Source: Hypsibius dujardini
Taxonomy: Eukaryota > Tardigrada > Eutardigrada > Parachela > Hypsibiidae
Assembly (NCBI GenBank): GCA_001579985.1
Contig: LRSR01004608.1
Span: 1-24,488, forward strand
Length of the DNA stretch: 24,488 nt
Direction of reading: 5' to 3'
Of this stretch, positions 1-10,655 are shown in pieces. The first letter of the stretch is position 1. Each line of letters begins with the position of its first letter. Position numbers and translations under genes: made by a program. The notes under the pieces were generated by a model. That model did not search any database. It saw only the letters and a program-made list of their open reading frames with translations, and had not been told where the DNA came from.

Positions 1-1
1 C

Positions 2-34
<33 letters not shown>

Positions 35-36
35 GC
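1..36. repeat. (CAGA)n microsatellite
   Basis: A perfect CAGA array at the window edge. It lies in what should be intron 2 of the minus-strand BSDC1-like gene, so the transcript would carry TCTG units beginning about 47 bases after the exon 2 donor (at 83-82). Confidence 0.95.
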
Positions 37-83
37 CAAAGTGCGAAATGAATGAGCCATGCACAGTCAATCTCGCTGATTAC

Positions 84-1062
84 CGTGACTTTTTCCTTGA
101 TTGTCTGCGTGGCGTCATTCATGATGATGGAGGTGTCTTTCTGCATGGTCTCGGTGAATTCGCTCAAATCGCGCTTCAAAAATTCCACCACCGACGCCGA
201 CTGCAATTAATCAAAATCGACAATATAAATTTATAAGGCGAAAGACCAGAGCGAGAAAACCATTAAAAACCCGATCCTTCAGAGAGACTAGATAACCGTT
301 TCGAATTACGTAAGAAAAAGTGACAATAGCAAAAACCACAATCAGTAGAAGAAAATTTCAGAAAATTGTCCTTTAATAGTGCTATTTAAATAAACAAATT
401 AAATTAATTAAAAATAAAATATAATAAAATAATAAAATAGCGCTATTTAAATAAACAAAAAAAATTAAAGTAAATAAAAATATAACAAAATAATAAAAAA
501 CAAATTTAATAGATTAAATTAAATTAAAATATAAGACAATAATAAATAATAAACAATATTGTTAAGCGGACCTTTGCATTTGGAAAGGCATTTGATTTCA
601 AATAAACAAATAAAATAAATATTAATTAAATAAATGATAAAATAAAATATTGATTAATTAAATAATAAAATAAAATATTAGTTAATTATATAATAAAATA
701 TTAATTAATTAAATAACATATTAATTAATCTAATGATAAAATAAAATATTGATTAATTAAATAATAAAATAATAATTAATTAAATAATAAAATAAAATAA
801 AACATAGTTGTATTTCAGTTAGTTTCGAAATACGAAATTTCCGCGTCAGTAGATTGCCAGCCCAATTCAACGGAAAGAGAGAGAGAGATAACTCTGTGGT
901 TACGTAAGCAAAAGTGGCAACGGCCAAAAACGAAAACGAAAAAAGGAGGAAAAAGCATCGCACCTTTCCAACCAGATCGGTCGCCGCTTTCTGCAGGAAT
1001 GATCCCCATGACCAGCTGCCAGACGTGGATACGGGCGTCTGGATGGTCTCCCCGGTTTCCAT
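84..1062 (-). CDS. BSDC1: BSD domain-containing protein 1 (BSDC1)-like, N-terminal part only
   Basis: Two coding exons on the minus strand: 1062-964 (33 codons from an ATG) and 200-84 (39 codons), joined in phase 0 by a GT-AG intron; a donor at 83-82 leads off the window. The joined product has a Trp/Ser-rich start with SGSWSWGSFLQKA followed by SVVEFLKRDLSEFTETMQKD and TIKEKVT. This matches the N-terminus of BSDC1, where a short W-rich leader precedes an EFMKRDLTEFT...KEKL segment. The BSD domain itself would lie beyond the left edge, so the family call rests on this N-terminal block. BSDC1 function is poorly known. The ATG at 1062 is the first Met after an in-frame stop, but a tttttgctgcag acceptor-like sequence about 26 bases upstream leaves open a further 5' exon. 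Synapse-associated protein 1 is a more distant alternative. Confidence 0.72.
201..963 (-). other. BSDC1-like intron 1, AT-rich
   Basis: A 763-base intron whose bases ~360-810 are a low-complexity run of AATAAA, TTAATTAA and AAATAAAT words, with no tetranucleotide array of the CAGA type. I see no RNA gene or exon in it. Confidence 0.7.
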
Positions 1063-1718
1063 CGAGTCGGAGAGGGCTGAAGCGGAGCTGCAGCAAAAAC
1101 CTCTGTGTCAAATGTAAATGAGACGTCTCAAGGACGTCGTAAAATTCCTTACGTCGAGGGTGCGCTTCCCGCTTCTCTTTCCTCCATTTTTCCGGTAGAT
1201 CTGTGACTGAGTTATACGGAAAAAAATATTACCAAAATTAACAGTCAAAATTAACACTTGTAGCAGGGGGGAAGAAAAGCTGAATAAAAACAACATAATC
1301 AATCAATCAATCAATCAATCGATCAATCGATAAATGTCACGACTCAATTACACAAAACAACCAATACAATTGGTATTTCTTGCGTGTTCTCTTTTCAAAG
1401 CTACCTTAGGGAAATAAAATAGCCAGACCTATTTCAGACACTGAAAAAATCATCGTGGCAAGATAAGAGTCCAAATAATCACCTTAAATTGAACAGGAAA
1501 AAAAACTTAAATCCAAAGGACACGTCAATCAATCAATCAACCGATGAATATAAGCAACGACCTTTAGGGAAAACGAAACTCCTTCCGGAAACAAATCAGA
1601 TGAATGGTAAACAATGCAATCACAAAAAATAGTTTACCTGAACTACAAGAGCAACATTTTACTCAAGCAATTAATTAAACCTTTAAGGCTCGATAGATAA
1701 AACGGGAAATGCAGATGC

Positions 1719-1843
1719 GCAGATACGCAGCCAAATCAATCAATCAATCAATCAAGGGCAGTACCTCGTGTTAAGATCAGCGTGCAGATACGCAGCCAAA
1801 TCAATCAATCAATCAAGGGCTGTATCTCGTGTTAAGGTCAGCG
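1719..1843. repeat. Tandem duplication, ~60-65 bp unit x2
   Basis: The block reading GCAGATACGCAGCCAAATCA, then AATC units, then AAGGGC(A/T)GTA(C/T)CTCGTGTTAAG(A/G)TCAGCG occurs twice back to back. The copies differ in AATC unit number and by a few transitions. Confidence 0.9.
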
Positions 1844-2039
1844 GAAAGGTCCAAAATATTTTCAGCTAATTTTTCGACAGCATGCTCAGCAGTTGACAAG
1901 TTGCTGCTGGCAGAATAGTGCACAACAATGGGTGAGCTTACCGATAGAGCAAGGTCAGGCGAGGTGGAGATTGAGGAAATGCAGGAAAAATGAGGTGATC
2001 GAACTGGCTCGTAGCGAAACGCGTGACTTTTTTTCACAA

Positions 2040-2126
2040 CACAGAATACAACACAACGCACACAACGCACACAACGCACACACAACACAACGCACACACA
2101 ACACAACGCACACACTCCAAGCAAGA
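2040..2126. repeat. ACAACGCAC-type minisatellite
   Basis: Irregular tandem units of ACAACGCAC and ACACAACAC. On the minus strand the array reads as a run of Cys/Val codons, which is repeat translation and not a gene. Confidence 0.9.
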
Positions 2127-2510
2127 CGCACGCACACACTGGCGCAGACTCACTAACAGCTGAATCAGCTGGCTTGATCCGATTAAAGCCACTCCAGTAT
2201 GCACACTGCGTGACTAACTTCCAGGTTTGCTCTGGAAAAAATTACCGGGCAACAGCGAGAAAAGTGAACTTGACCCTGGTTGTACTTTTGGTTGTATTGT
2301 GTTGAATCACAATTTATGCAGCGAAAATTTCAAAAACATAATTAAATTAAAAAATTATTACTCGGTTGTTCCTGCGTTATTGCATCAAGTCATGATTCAG
2401 ATCAACTGGGTGAATCGATCACGTGCGACTTGATTCATAGGCGCAGCGATTATAGGGGGCGCTAGGGATTGCAGAAACTATATAACCAAAATTAGTTTTG
2501 CACGCGCACC

Positions 2511-3091
2511 ATTTTGTAGGATGGCCCGGGGCTTGATTGATTGATTGATCAGCAACGTTTGCGTTGTTTCAATTGTTTTTATCCCAACCACCGTAAAACG
2601 TTTGATTCCAACATTTTCGGCACTCTTCCACTCCAAATTCAAGTTGGAATCGATTGACATTAGCAGAATTTTATTCGGCTGCCAGGGGGCGGAGCTATGG
2701 ACTAGTTTCAATCTAGGCTTCCGAGTATCATCGCAAAAATGACCTTTAGCTCCGCCCCATGGCATCCAAATCAGATTCTGCTGAGGTCAACCGATTCCAA
2801 ATCGAATTTGGAGTGGAAGGGTGTCAAAAATCTTTTTGAATATCAGGGGGCGGAGCTACGGACTAGTTTCAATCCAGGCTTCCGAGTATCACTGCAGAAA
2901 TGACTCATAGCTCCGCCCCCTGGCATCCAAATCAGATTCTGCTGATGTCGATCGATTCCAAATCGAATTTGGAGTGGAAGAGTGCCAAAACTCTTGGAAT
3001 CAAACGTTTTCCAACGGTTCAGATAAAAAAATGAAACTTCGGAAACGTGACTGATAAATCAATCAATCAAGCCCCGGGGGTGATATTAAAA
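2511..3091. mobile_element. Nested inverted-repeat element, copy E1 (MITE or foldback type)
   Basis: About 580 bp with long imperfect terminal inverted repeats. Both ends read inward as CCCGGGGCTTGATTGATTGATT, followed by matching sequence (AACGTTTGATTCCAA, CACTCTTCCACTCCAAATTC, GCAGAAT). The core is two direct repeats of 161 bp starting at 2685 and 2846. Each begins with a 75-bp palindromic module (2685-2758, 2846-2920) opening GGGGGCGGAGCTA and closing TAGCTCCGCCCC. No transposase is encoded, so it is non-autonomous. It sits about 310 bases past the XPO2 stop codon, possibly within that gene's 3' untranslated region. No target-site duplication is clear. The same element recurs at 5306-5882. 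Confidence 0.88.
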
Positions 3092-3404
3092 ATGCAATAA
3101 ATACAAAAACTCCCACGTCTCGTTATGGCCGATCGCGATCCCAATACGTAGATTCGCCACATCTCAAACGGCCTCGACCGAATCTGAACGAAAGTATCAG
3201 CAGACCTTCTTTTCACAATCGCAATCATCAAGTCTAAAAAAAACCCCTACGCCTCATCGAGGCCATCCAGTTAAGGAATATTCAGAAAATCTTCTTGGAC
3301 AGAGAAAGATTCGGCAAGCTCAGTCAACAAAAAAAGTGCGTCCCAAGCGAAAGAGGATGAGGAACGCGGAGGGCGATGGCGGTTTCCCACACGACACACC
3401 CGAT
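3092..3404 (-). other. XPO2 downstream flank
   Basis: Sequence after the XPO2 stop on the minus strand, the likely 3' untranslated region. I see no confident AATAAA on the minus strand here. The first one downstream (AATAAAATTC, about 2674-2668) lies inside element E1. Confidence 0.5.
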
Positions 3405-6400
3405 TCAGACAACGTTGACCCCAGCAGCCTGACAGTACAGCATCACGCAGTTCCTCACGTCCGGATTGAGATTGGCGCATTTCTGCGCGACCTAAAAATA
3501 CAAGAAGACACGCCCATTCCCGCATGGCGTTGGGGGGGGGGAAGGTGTGTGGTGTTTTACCTGGCCCGGTTGGTTCGCAGACAGTTTCGCCAGCTGCTGC
3601 GCCAGAAACTGCCGCGGTTCCCCACGATCCGCAGTCACATCGCGTTCCGGCTTCTTGGCGAAAATCAGCTGATTCTGCGACGTCGCAACGAGTCCCGGCA
3701 TGGAGACGTTGTTCTCATCCGCAGTGAGGTCTGAAAGAGCGTAAAAGGTCAGCTTACGATAGACTATCCACATTCAATACATGTTCCAGGGGTGAAATAA
3801 ACACTAGCAACGGGATACTACCGTTTTTGGAAACCCTGACCTATTTTACGCACCGATCGATTGATATTCAACCGATGAACCATAAAAGTTCACAGATTGA
3901 GCTGTGGTGCAGAGAAACACGCTGACTCCCCCACGACGAAAGGGCGATTCGACTGGACAGACAGACATCAAGACATCCAGACAGTCAGACATCCAGACAG
4001 ACAGACAGACAGACATCCAGACAGACATCCAGACAGACATCCAGACATCCAGACAAACATCTAAACAGACATCCAGACAGATAGACAGACATCTAAACAA
4101 ACAGGCAGACAGATAGACAGACAAGCAGACAGACAGAACGGTAGGAAGAGCTTCAAATTACCAAAAGAGTGAAGGTCTTCAGCGACTTCCTTTTCCGGAG
4201 GGAGTTCATTGAGCTTGACTAATTTTTCCAGCAACGGTGCCCTACAGATGAAGAAATTGCAAGCTAGCTGGCGGTGGAAGAGTGTCAAAGTAGAGCAAGA
4301 CAGATGCGCACCACCAGTTGTCGTATCGTCCGCCAAAAAGATCAGGAGATTCCGTGAGGAGAAGCGTGCCGCCGACAAAGCACAGACGTCGCGTGGACAT
4401 TCGCGTGAGTTTGCCCATCTCCTCCAGCACGACCTTCTCCATGAGCATACCGAAGATTCTACAACGGCACACAGTCGGCTTATCATGAGAGGCCGAAAAT
4501 CTCCAGACGGTGGTCACGCCCTTACCCAGTCTGAACCTGATCCACAACTCCAATCAGCACTTGAGGACCGTGTCGAACGATGAAGAAGAAGAGGAACGGA
4601 ACCAAATCTAAAAAACAAATGAGGAAAGTCAAATTCCGCTTTCATTAAGGCAGGCAATGTCATAGGGGTGAAATAAGCCATGGCCATAAAATGCCACAAT
4701 TTTTGGAATCCTATAAACAATCTCGCGCTATCTTCGACAAATCCACCAGAAAAATTCCGGCCGATTGCTTTACTAGTGAGAGCGCTGCGGCGATTCAGTT
4801 TACGATGTAAAAAAAAAATTAAAAAAAAATTAAAAAAAAATTAAAAAAAAATTAAAAAAAAATTAAAAAAAAATTAAAAAAAAATTAAAAAAAAAAAATT
4901 AAAATTAATTAGATAATAATTATTTTTTTATCTGCGTGATTAATTTGACAGCGTAGGAAGTGAATACTTTTGACGAATTTGGGTGTCTTGGAGGTGGAGA
5001 GTCGCTGAAAGAAGAGTCGGAAAATTTCCGGAAGATATTCCCGTAGTCTTTCACTGAAACGGAAAAAAAACACAAGTACACGTGAGGATTTGTTAAAAAA
5101 AGTTGAAACATCCAGGCGAAAGTGGAACAAAGAAACACGTACAGTGGAACCTTATCGATCACAGGACGGAGAAGATTGAAGCCTTCGTGGTCGAATTTCT
5201 TAGTGAGAATTAGCCGCTTGAACATTCCCAACACCATTATCTGGAGAGAAAAAAATGTACCGATTGAAGTTACTTTTAAAAAAAGAAGAAAAAAACTCCC
5301 TTAGAACTTTGTAGTATGACCCGAGGCTTGATTGATTGATTGATCAGCCACGTTTCCGAGGCTTCAATTTGTTTTATCCAAACCATTGGAAACGTTTGAT
5401 TCGAAGATTTTTGAACTCGTCCACCTCAAATTCAAATTGGAATCGATTGACATCAGCAGAATCTTATTCGGATGTCAGGGGGCGGAGCTATGGACTACTT
5501 TCAATCCAGGCTTCCGAGTATCATTGCAGAAATGACCCATAGCTCCGCCCCCTGGCATCCGAATAAGATTCCGCTGATGCCAACCGATTCCAGATCGAAT
5601 TTGGAGTGGAAGAGTGTCAAAAATCTTTTTGGATGCCAGGGGGCGGAGCTATGGGCTAGTTTCAATCCAGGCTTCCGAGTATCATTGCAGAAATGACCCA
5701 TAGCTCCGCCCCCTGGCATCCAAATCAGATTCTGCTGATGTAAATCGATTCCCAATCGAATTTGGAGTGGATGAGTCTCAAAATCTTGGAATCAAACGTT
5801 TTCCAATGGTTTGGATAAAAAAGATTGAAACTTCGGAACCGTGGTTGATCAATCAATCAAGCCCCGGGCCATACTACAAAGTGATGCGGGAATGTTTTTC
5901 TTCCTTATTTTTATCTGAACCCGCAGATGGGATTTCCAGCCCGAAACCCGAATGTAAAATCCTGATATATGGACAGGTATTTGTGGGAAAAAAAACCCCA
6001 CACCGATCGGGAAGGAAAATCCCCATTCTCTCCCAAGTTAAACCATCATCATGTTCCACTAGAAATAAAAGTGCAGGACCTACCAAGCGATCGGTCATTT
6101 GTCCGGGATTGACGTCGAAAAAAGTGCCCAGGAGGCGAACCACAGACGGCACACATCCTTCGTGCTCCAACAAGGCCGGATTCAACAGATGGTCCAGCAG
6201 TTGTAGGTAGAAGACCGGGATCTCTCCCACGCGGTACTCCAACATCTGCGCCATCAGTTGAAAGGCATAAGGGAAAAAGGCTGCAAAAAGGCGAGAAACC
6301 AAAATTAAACCCAGCTTTAATTTCCAAATTCTCAGCGTTGTCAACGAGCCACCTACCTGAGTGCATTCACTCTGAAATAATGATCTAACTATAGGTCTAA

Positions 6401-7607
6401 CTATTTGCAAAATGAAAGTGCTTACTGTAAACTACTGCCTGAATGTCTGTTGCCTGCATGTCTGTTGCCTGAATGTCTGTTGCCTGAATGTCTGTTGGCT
6501 GCATGTCTGTTGCCTGCATGTCTGTTGCCTGAGTGTCTGTTGCCTGAGTGTCTGTTGCCTGAGTTTCTGTTGCCTGAGTGTCTGTTGCCTGAGTGTCTGT
6601 TACCTGACTGTCTGTTGCCTGAGTGTCTGTTGCCTGAATATCTGTTTGTCTACTCCGTTGTTTCTCGAAGCAAAGTAGTCGAGAGAATTCAGTCGCCCCA
6701 TGAACTGTTGTGATTTGTGTTTGTCTGACTATTAGAGTGCCTCCTTGTAGTATGTCTGTTTCTCGATTGGTCAAAGAGCGGTCTGTCTGTGGACACTCAC
6801 CATCAACGTTTTCTTTCAAGACAACCTCAATCTGCTGAAAGATGACAGTCTCAAACAGCTCCACCGCCTTCGGCTCCGCCCGGCAGGCGATCCCAATGCA
6901 CAAGGCCAGCGACTCAAACAGGTAGTGGTCGTACCGCGGATTGCCCGGGTTCTTCACGGCAAAGGCCAGCCGGTTGAGCAGGCCGGTGACGACGACGTTG
7001 ATGTAGGGCAGCATGTGCGCCTGCAGGTACGACAGCGTCCGCATGATGCACTTGATCGTGTACTCATTCTCCTCCAGCACCCCATCGGGATTCTCCCGGT
7101 CCGGTCCACTGAGGCGGCGCGGCTTGAGCAGGTTCGCCAGCAGCGCTTCCAAGATGGGCTGAATGTCGGCTGGCTGGAGGGTGAACTGCCCGGTGGAGAT
7201 GTCCTTGGTGGTGAAGATGCGCTCGATGCAGTGCGCGGCGTAAGTGTGCACCACCGTATTGGGCGAGTCGAGGAGGGCGATGATGGCGGGAAAGGATTCG
7301 AGGAGCACGGCGCGCGGGAGCTGGACGCGGAACGTGACGATGTACTTAAGGCAGTCGGCTTTGAGGACGTTCTGTTCAACTGTAACGGGGGATGCAATGT
7401 GGCGCAAAGTTAGAGAAGAGGATTCGAACATGCATTCAGCTACTGTATGTACAGTCAGACAAAAACTGCCCACACAGACACACATCAAATCACAGAATGT
7501 AAACGGACTCAAGTGTCTCCAGACAAATAGGCGCATCAGTTAGATGGACAGCCAAACACACGGACCGACAAACAGAGATACAGACAAACAGACAAACATA
7601 CAGGCAC

Positions 7608-7651
<44 letters not shown>

Positions 7652-8452
7652 GCAGGCAGAGAGACAGAGAGACAGACAGGCAGGCAGACAGACAGACAAG
7701 GAGGGAGGGAGACAGATAGATCTAGATATCGTATACCTTGACTTCCGAGATGAGGAATAACATGAGCCTTGGCAAACGCCACAACATCCATCATCGGATT
7801 TACAGTAAGGGTGCCGTGCTGGGAAAAAAAACCTGACTTAATAACTACCAAATCAGAAGCGGGAAGACTGCTGTTGATAACGGCGACGACGTTTCTGTGC
7901 TTACCCGAGAAGTCTGACCCTTCGCCGCTAGCGAGGAGGTCAGGAAGATTGCGCTGTCCTTGGATTTCCAGTTCCTTACCGGGTCTTTTTGAAACTCCTG
8001 CAGACGACACGATTGTGAGATCACCTCATTTCACACCAACAGGGACGTGTTCAATGAGCAGGTTATTGGGTAAGAAGGGCAACCTACAGCAATAAGGAAC
8101 TGAATGTAGCCGGTGAGAACTTTGGTCACCCTCTCCTCGAAGTGCTTCGTGGACGCGCGAACCAGGTCGGCGGCAGCACGACGTCGGGTGTGAATATCTG
8201 CAAACAGGAAAAACGACGTCTGCAAACTCCATCAATAGATGAGCAACATGCTTCCGACACTCAACAACTTCCTGCCTTACCGGAGCCTTCAATGTCGCGT
8301 CGAATAAATTCATCTGGGTTCTCCTCAAACAACTCCTTATCCGACTCTATCAACAGGCAACCAAAATTGAGATAACAGCTAAACTTTTGTCTCACGCTCT
8401 AAACAAACAGGCAGACAGGCAGGCAGACAAACAGACAGGCAGGCAGACAGGC

Positions 8453-8523
<71 letters not shown>

Positions 8524-9880
8524 GCAGACAGACAGACAGACAGACAGGGGACTCACGTCGAAACTGAATATTTGGAACAATGATCTTCTCGCAGATGCTT
8601 TCGAGGACGTTCTCACGGTCGAACAGCGAGCGACACTTGTAGTTCAGGAGGGAGTTTGCCACGAATTCCATTGCATTGAAGGCTAACTGTGGCGCACACG
8701 CACAAAAAACAAAACGATAACCAGCAAACTCACTGGCAGTATTTCAAATACGATTTCTGGATGCGTTTTCTTTCTTGCAACTTACAAGATCATCCTGTTG
8801 GAGCTGTGTGATACCAAGGAGCTGCTTCCAGACCACTTCCACAAACACCGCCATGTAGGGCTCGAAATCTTCATCGTACTTCTTAGCCAGCAAGGTGACG
8901 ATCGCACAGATTTGGGCTTTTAGGCTGCTGAGGATGCCGGGCTCTTCGTCATTCTGGAAAGACAGAGGAATGTCAACTCTATCAGTCAGTCAGTCAGTCA
9001 ATCAATCAATCAATCGATCATCTAATCCTCAATCAATCAATCAGTCGATTGGCCAAATCAATCAATCAATCAGGCGATCAGTCAGTCAATCAGTCAATCA
9101 ATCAATCGATCAATCAATCAATCATCTAATCGTCAATCAATCAATCAGTCTATTAGCCCAATCAATCAATCAATCAATCAGGCGATCAGTCAGTCAATCA
9201 GTCAATCAGTCAATCAATCAATCAGTCGATCAGTCAATCAATCAGTCGATCAGTCAATCAATCAATCAGTCAGTCAGTCAATCAGTCGATCAGGCAATCG
9301 TCAATCATTCAATCAATCAATGTAAACTTGTTTAGTTCTAGGTTAGAATTCCCCTTACATCGCTATGCAGGTCGATGTTGTCATAGTTGAGCAGATTCTG
9401 AAACTTCTCCATCCAACCGCCCAGGTGGTCGACAAACACCTGCGGGAGCTCCTGGGAGATGAGGCTGAAGTAGATCTTCGCACAGAGCAGCAGGATCTGG
9501 AAGGCATTATCCAACGCTTCCTTTGACTTCTCCTTTTCCGGGCCCTCCTTGGACAGCCTTTCCAGCTCCGGAATACGGTTCCAGGTGGCCTAAAACACAT
9601 CCATTGAAGACGGTATATTCCCGGCAATGTAGCAGAAACGAAGGAGAAAACCAATGCGACCTTCGACACACACCAAAAACAGTCGCGTGAAGGGAACGGC
9701 AAACTGGTCCACCACGAGCTTGATCTCCTGCCAGAGTGCATTGGACTCAAACGCATTCCGGTAGCTGCGAAAAAGGATAGTTCAGCAGAGCCTAACGATT
9801 CCGAACGGCCAGACAGACAGACAGACAGACAGGCAGACAGGCAGACAGACAGACAGACTAACAGGCAGGCAGACAGACTA

Positions 9881-9919
<39 letters not shown>

Positions 9920-9924
9920 GGCTA

Positions 9925-9980
<56 letters not shown>

Positions 9981-10624
9981 ACAGACAGACAGACAGACAG
10001 ACAGACTGTACGTTGTCAGTATTTACGATACCTAACAACTCACTGTTTAAATAAGCCGTGAGCTGTACGAAGCGATCCCAGAATTGCGTCAACATCTCCA
10101 GATTCAAACTTGGACATGAGATCGGGCAGCAGCTCCGGCCATCGCGCAGGAAAATCCACCCAAGCTATGAGATTGATGGTTTCACTGACCTACAAGCAGC
10201 TACATTTCTCACAAACGCTACTCGGAAATGTGGTTTGTTAATTAACAAACGTACGACCCGAAAAAAACAATGAATCAACCGACCAGCTTCTGAACGAACT
10301 GCGGGCAGCGAAACATCAGTGGAACCAGTGCCCGCTTCAGGGCGTCCCGATCCGGTGCCGGCACCTCGAAATCTTCCGTCGAATCCGGAGACTGTGAACC
10401 AAGAACAGACACGACATCAATGTACAGGAAAGCGTGAAAATGGAAATAAACCTATCAAACAATACGCCAAAAACCCAAAAACAACCAAGACGTTAATTGG
10501 TTCATTGATTGAGTGCTTCATATTTGATTGACCAATAAGGATATTTACAGGTTGTTCGATTGATTGATCGGTTGATTGACGCCACTTTACAATGATTGAT
10601 TGATTGATCGATTGATTGATTGAT

Positions 10625-10655
<31 letters not shown>

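Larger units (their letters stand above)
1063..2510. other. Spacer upstream of the BSDC1-like gene
   Basis: No supported gene. It contains short AATC arrays (1297-1334, 1526-1540), a tandem duplication at 1719-1843 and an ACAACGC minisatellite at 2040-2126. A 21-codon plus-strand frame from 1929 is too short to call. The promoter of the BSDC1-like gene and the end of the XPO2 transcript should lie in or next to this spacer, but I see no clear TATA box or poly(A) signal. Confidence 0.6.

Noticed and set aside
1929-1994. Plus-strand 21-codon frame beginning MGELTDRARSGEVE
   Set aside because: Coding-like composition but too short, with no matching exon neighbours. Possibly chance.
3957-4138. 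CRISPR array
   Set aside because: Units are irregular CAGA/CAGACATC microsatellite without unique spacers, in an animal intron.
5990-6060. Box C/D snoRNA suggested by ATGATGATGG in XPO2 intron 14 (minus strand)
   Set aside because: A C-like box is present but no CTGA D box at a suitable distance and no terminal stem.
6281-6420. A third H/ACA candidate in XPO2 intron 13
   Set aside because: There are local hairpins (GAGTG/CACTC inside ACCTA/TAGGT) and an ACA ~60 nt from the acceptor, but base stem, hinge and pocket distances do not fit.
6925-7413. Plus-strand 162-codon frame opposite XPO2 exon 13
   Set aside because: It is the antisense shadow of a GC-rich 579-base exon whose minus-strand translation matches exportin-2 closely.
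10233-10250. 18-bp perfect palindrome GTTTGTTAATTAACAAAC as a regulatory site
   Set aside because: It lies in a 94-base AT-rich XPO2 intron with no repeat copy elsewhere in the window. No evidence of function.
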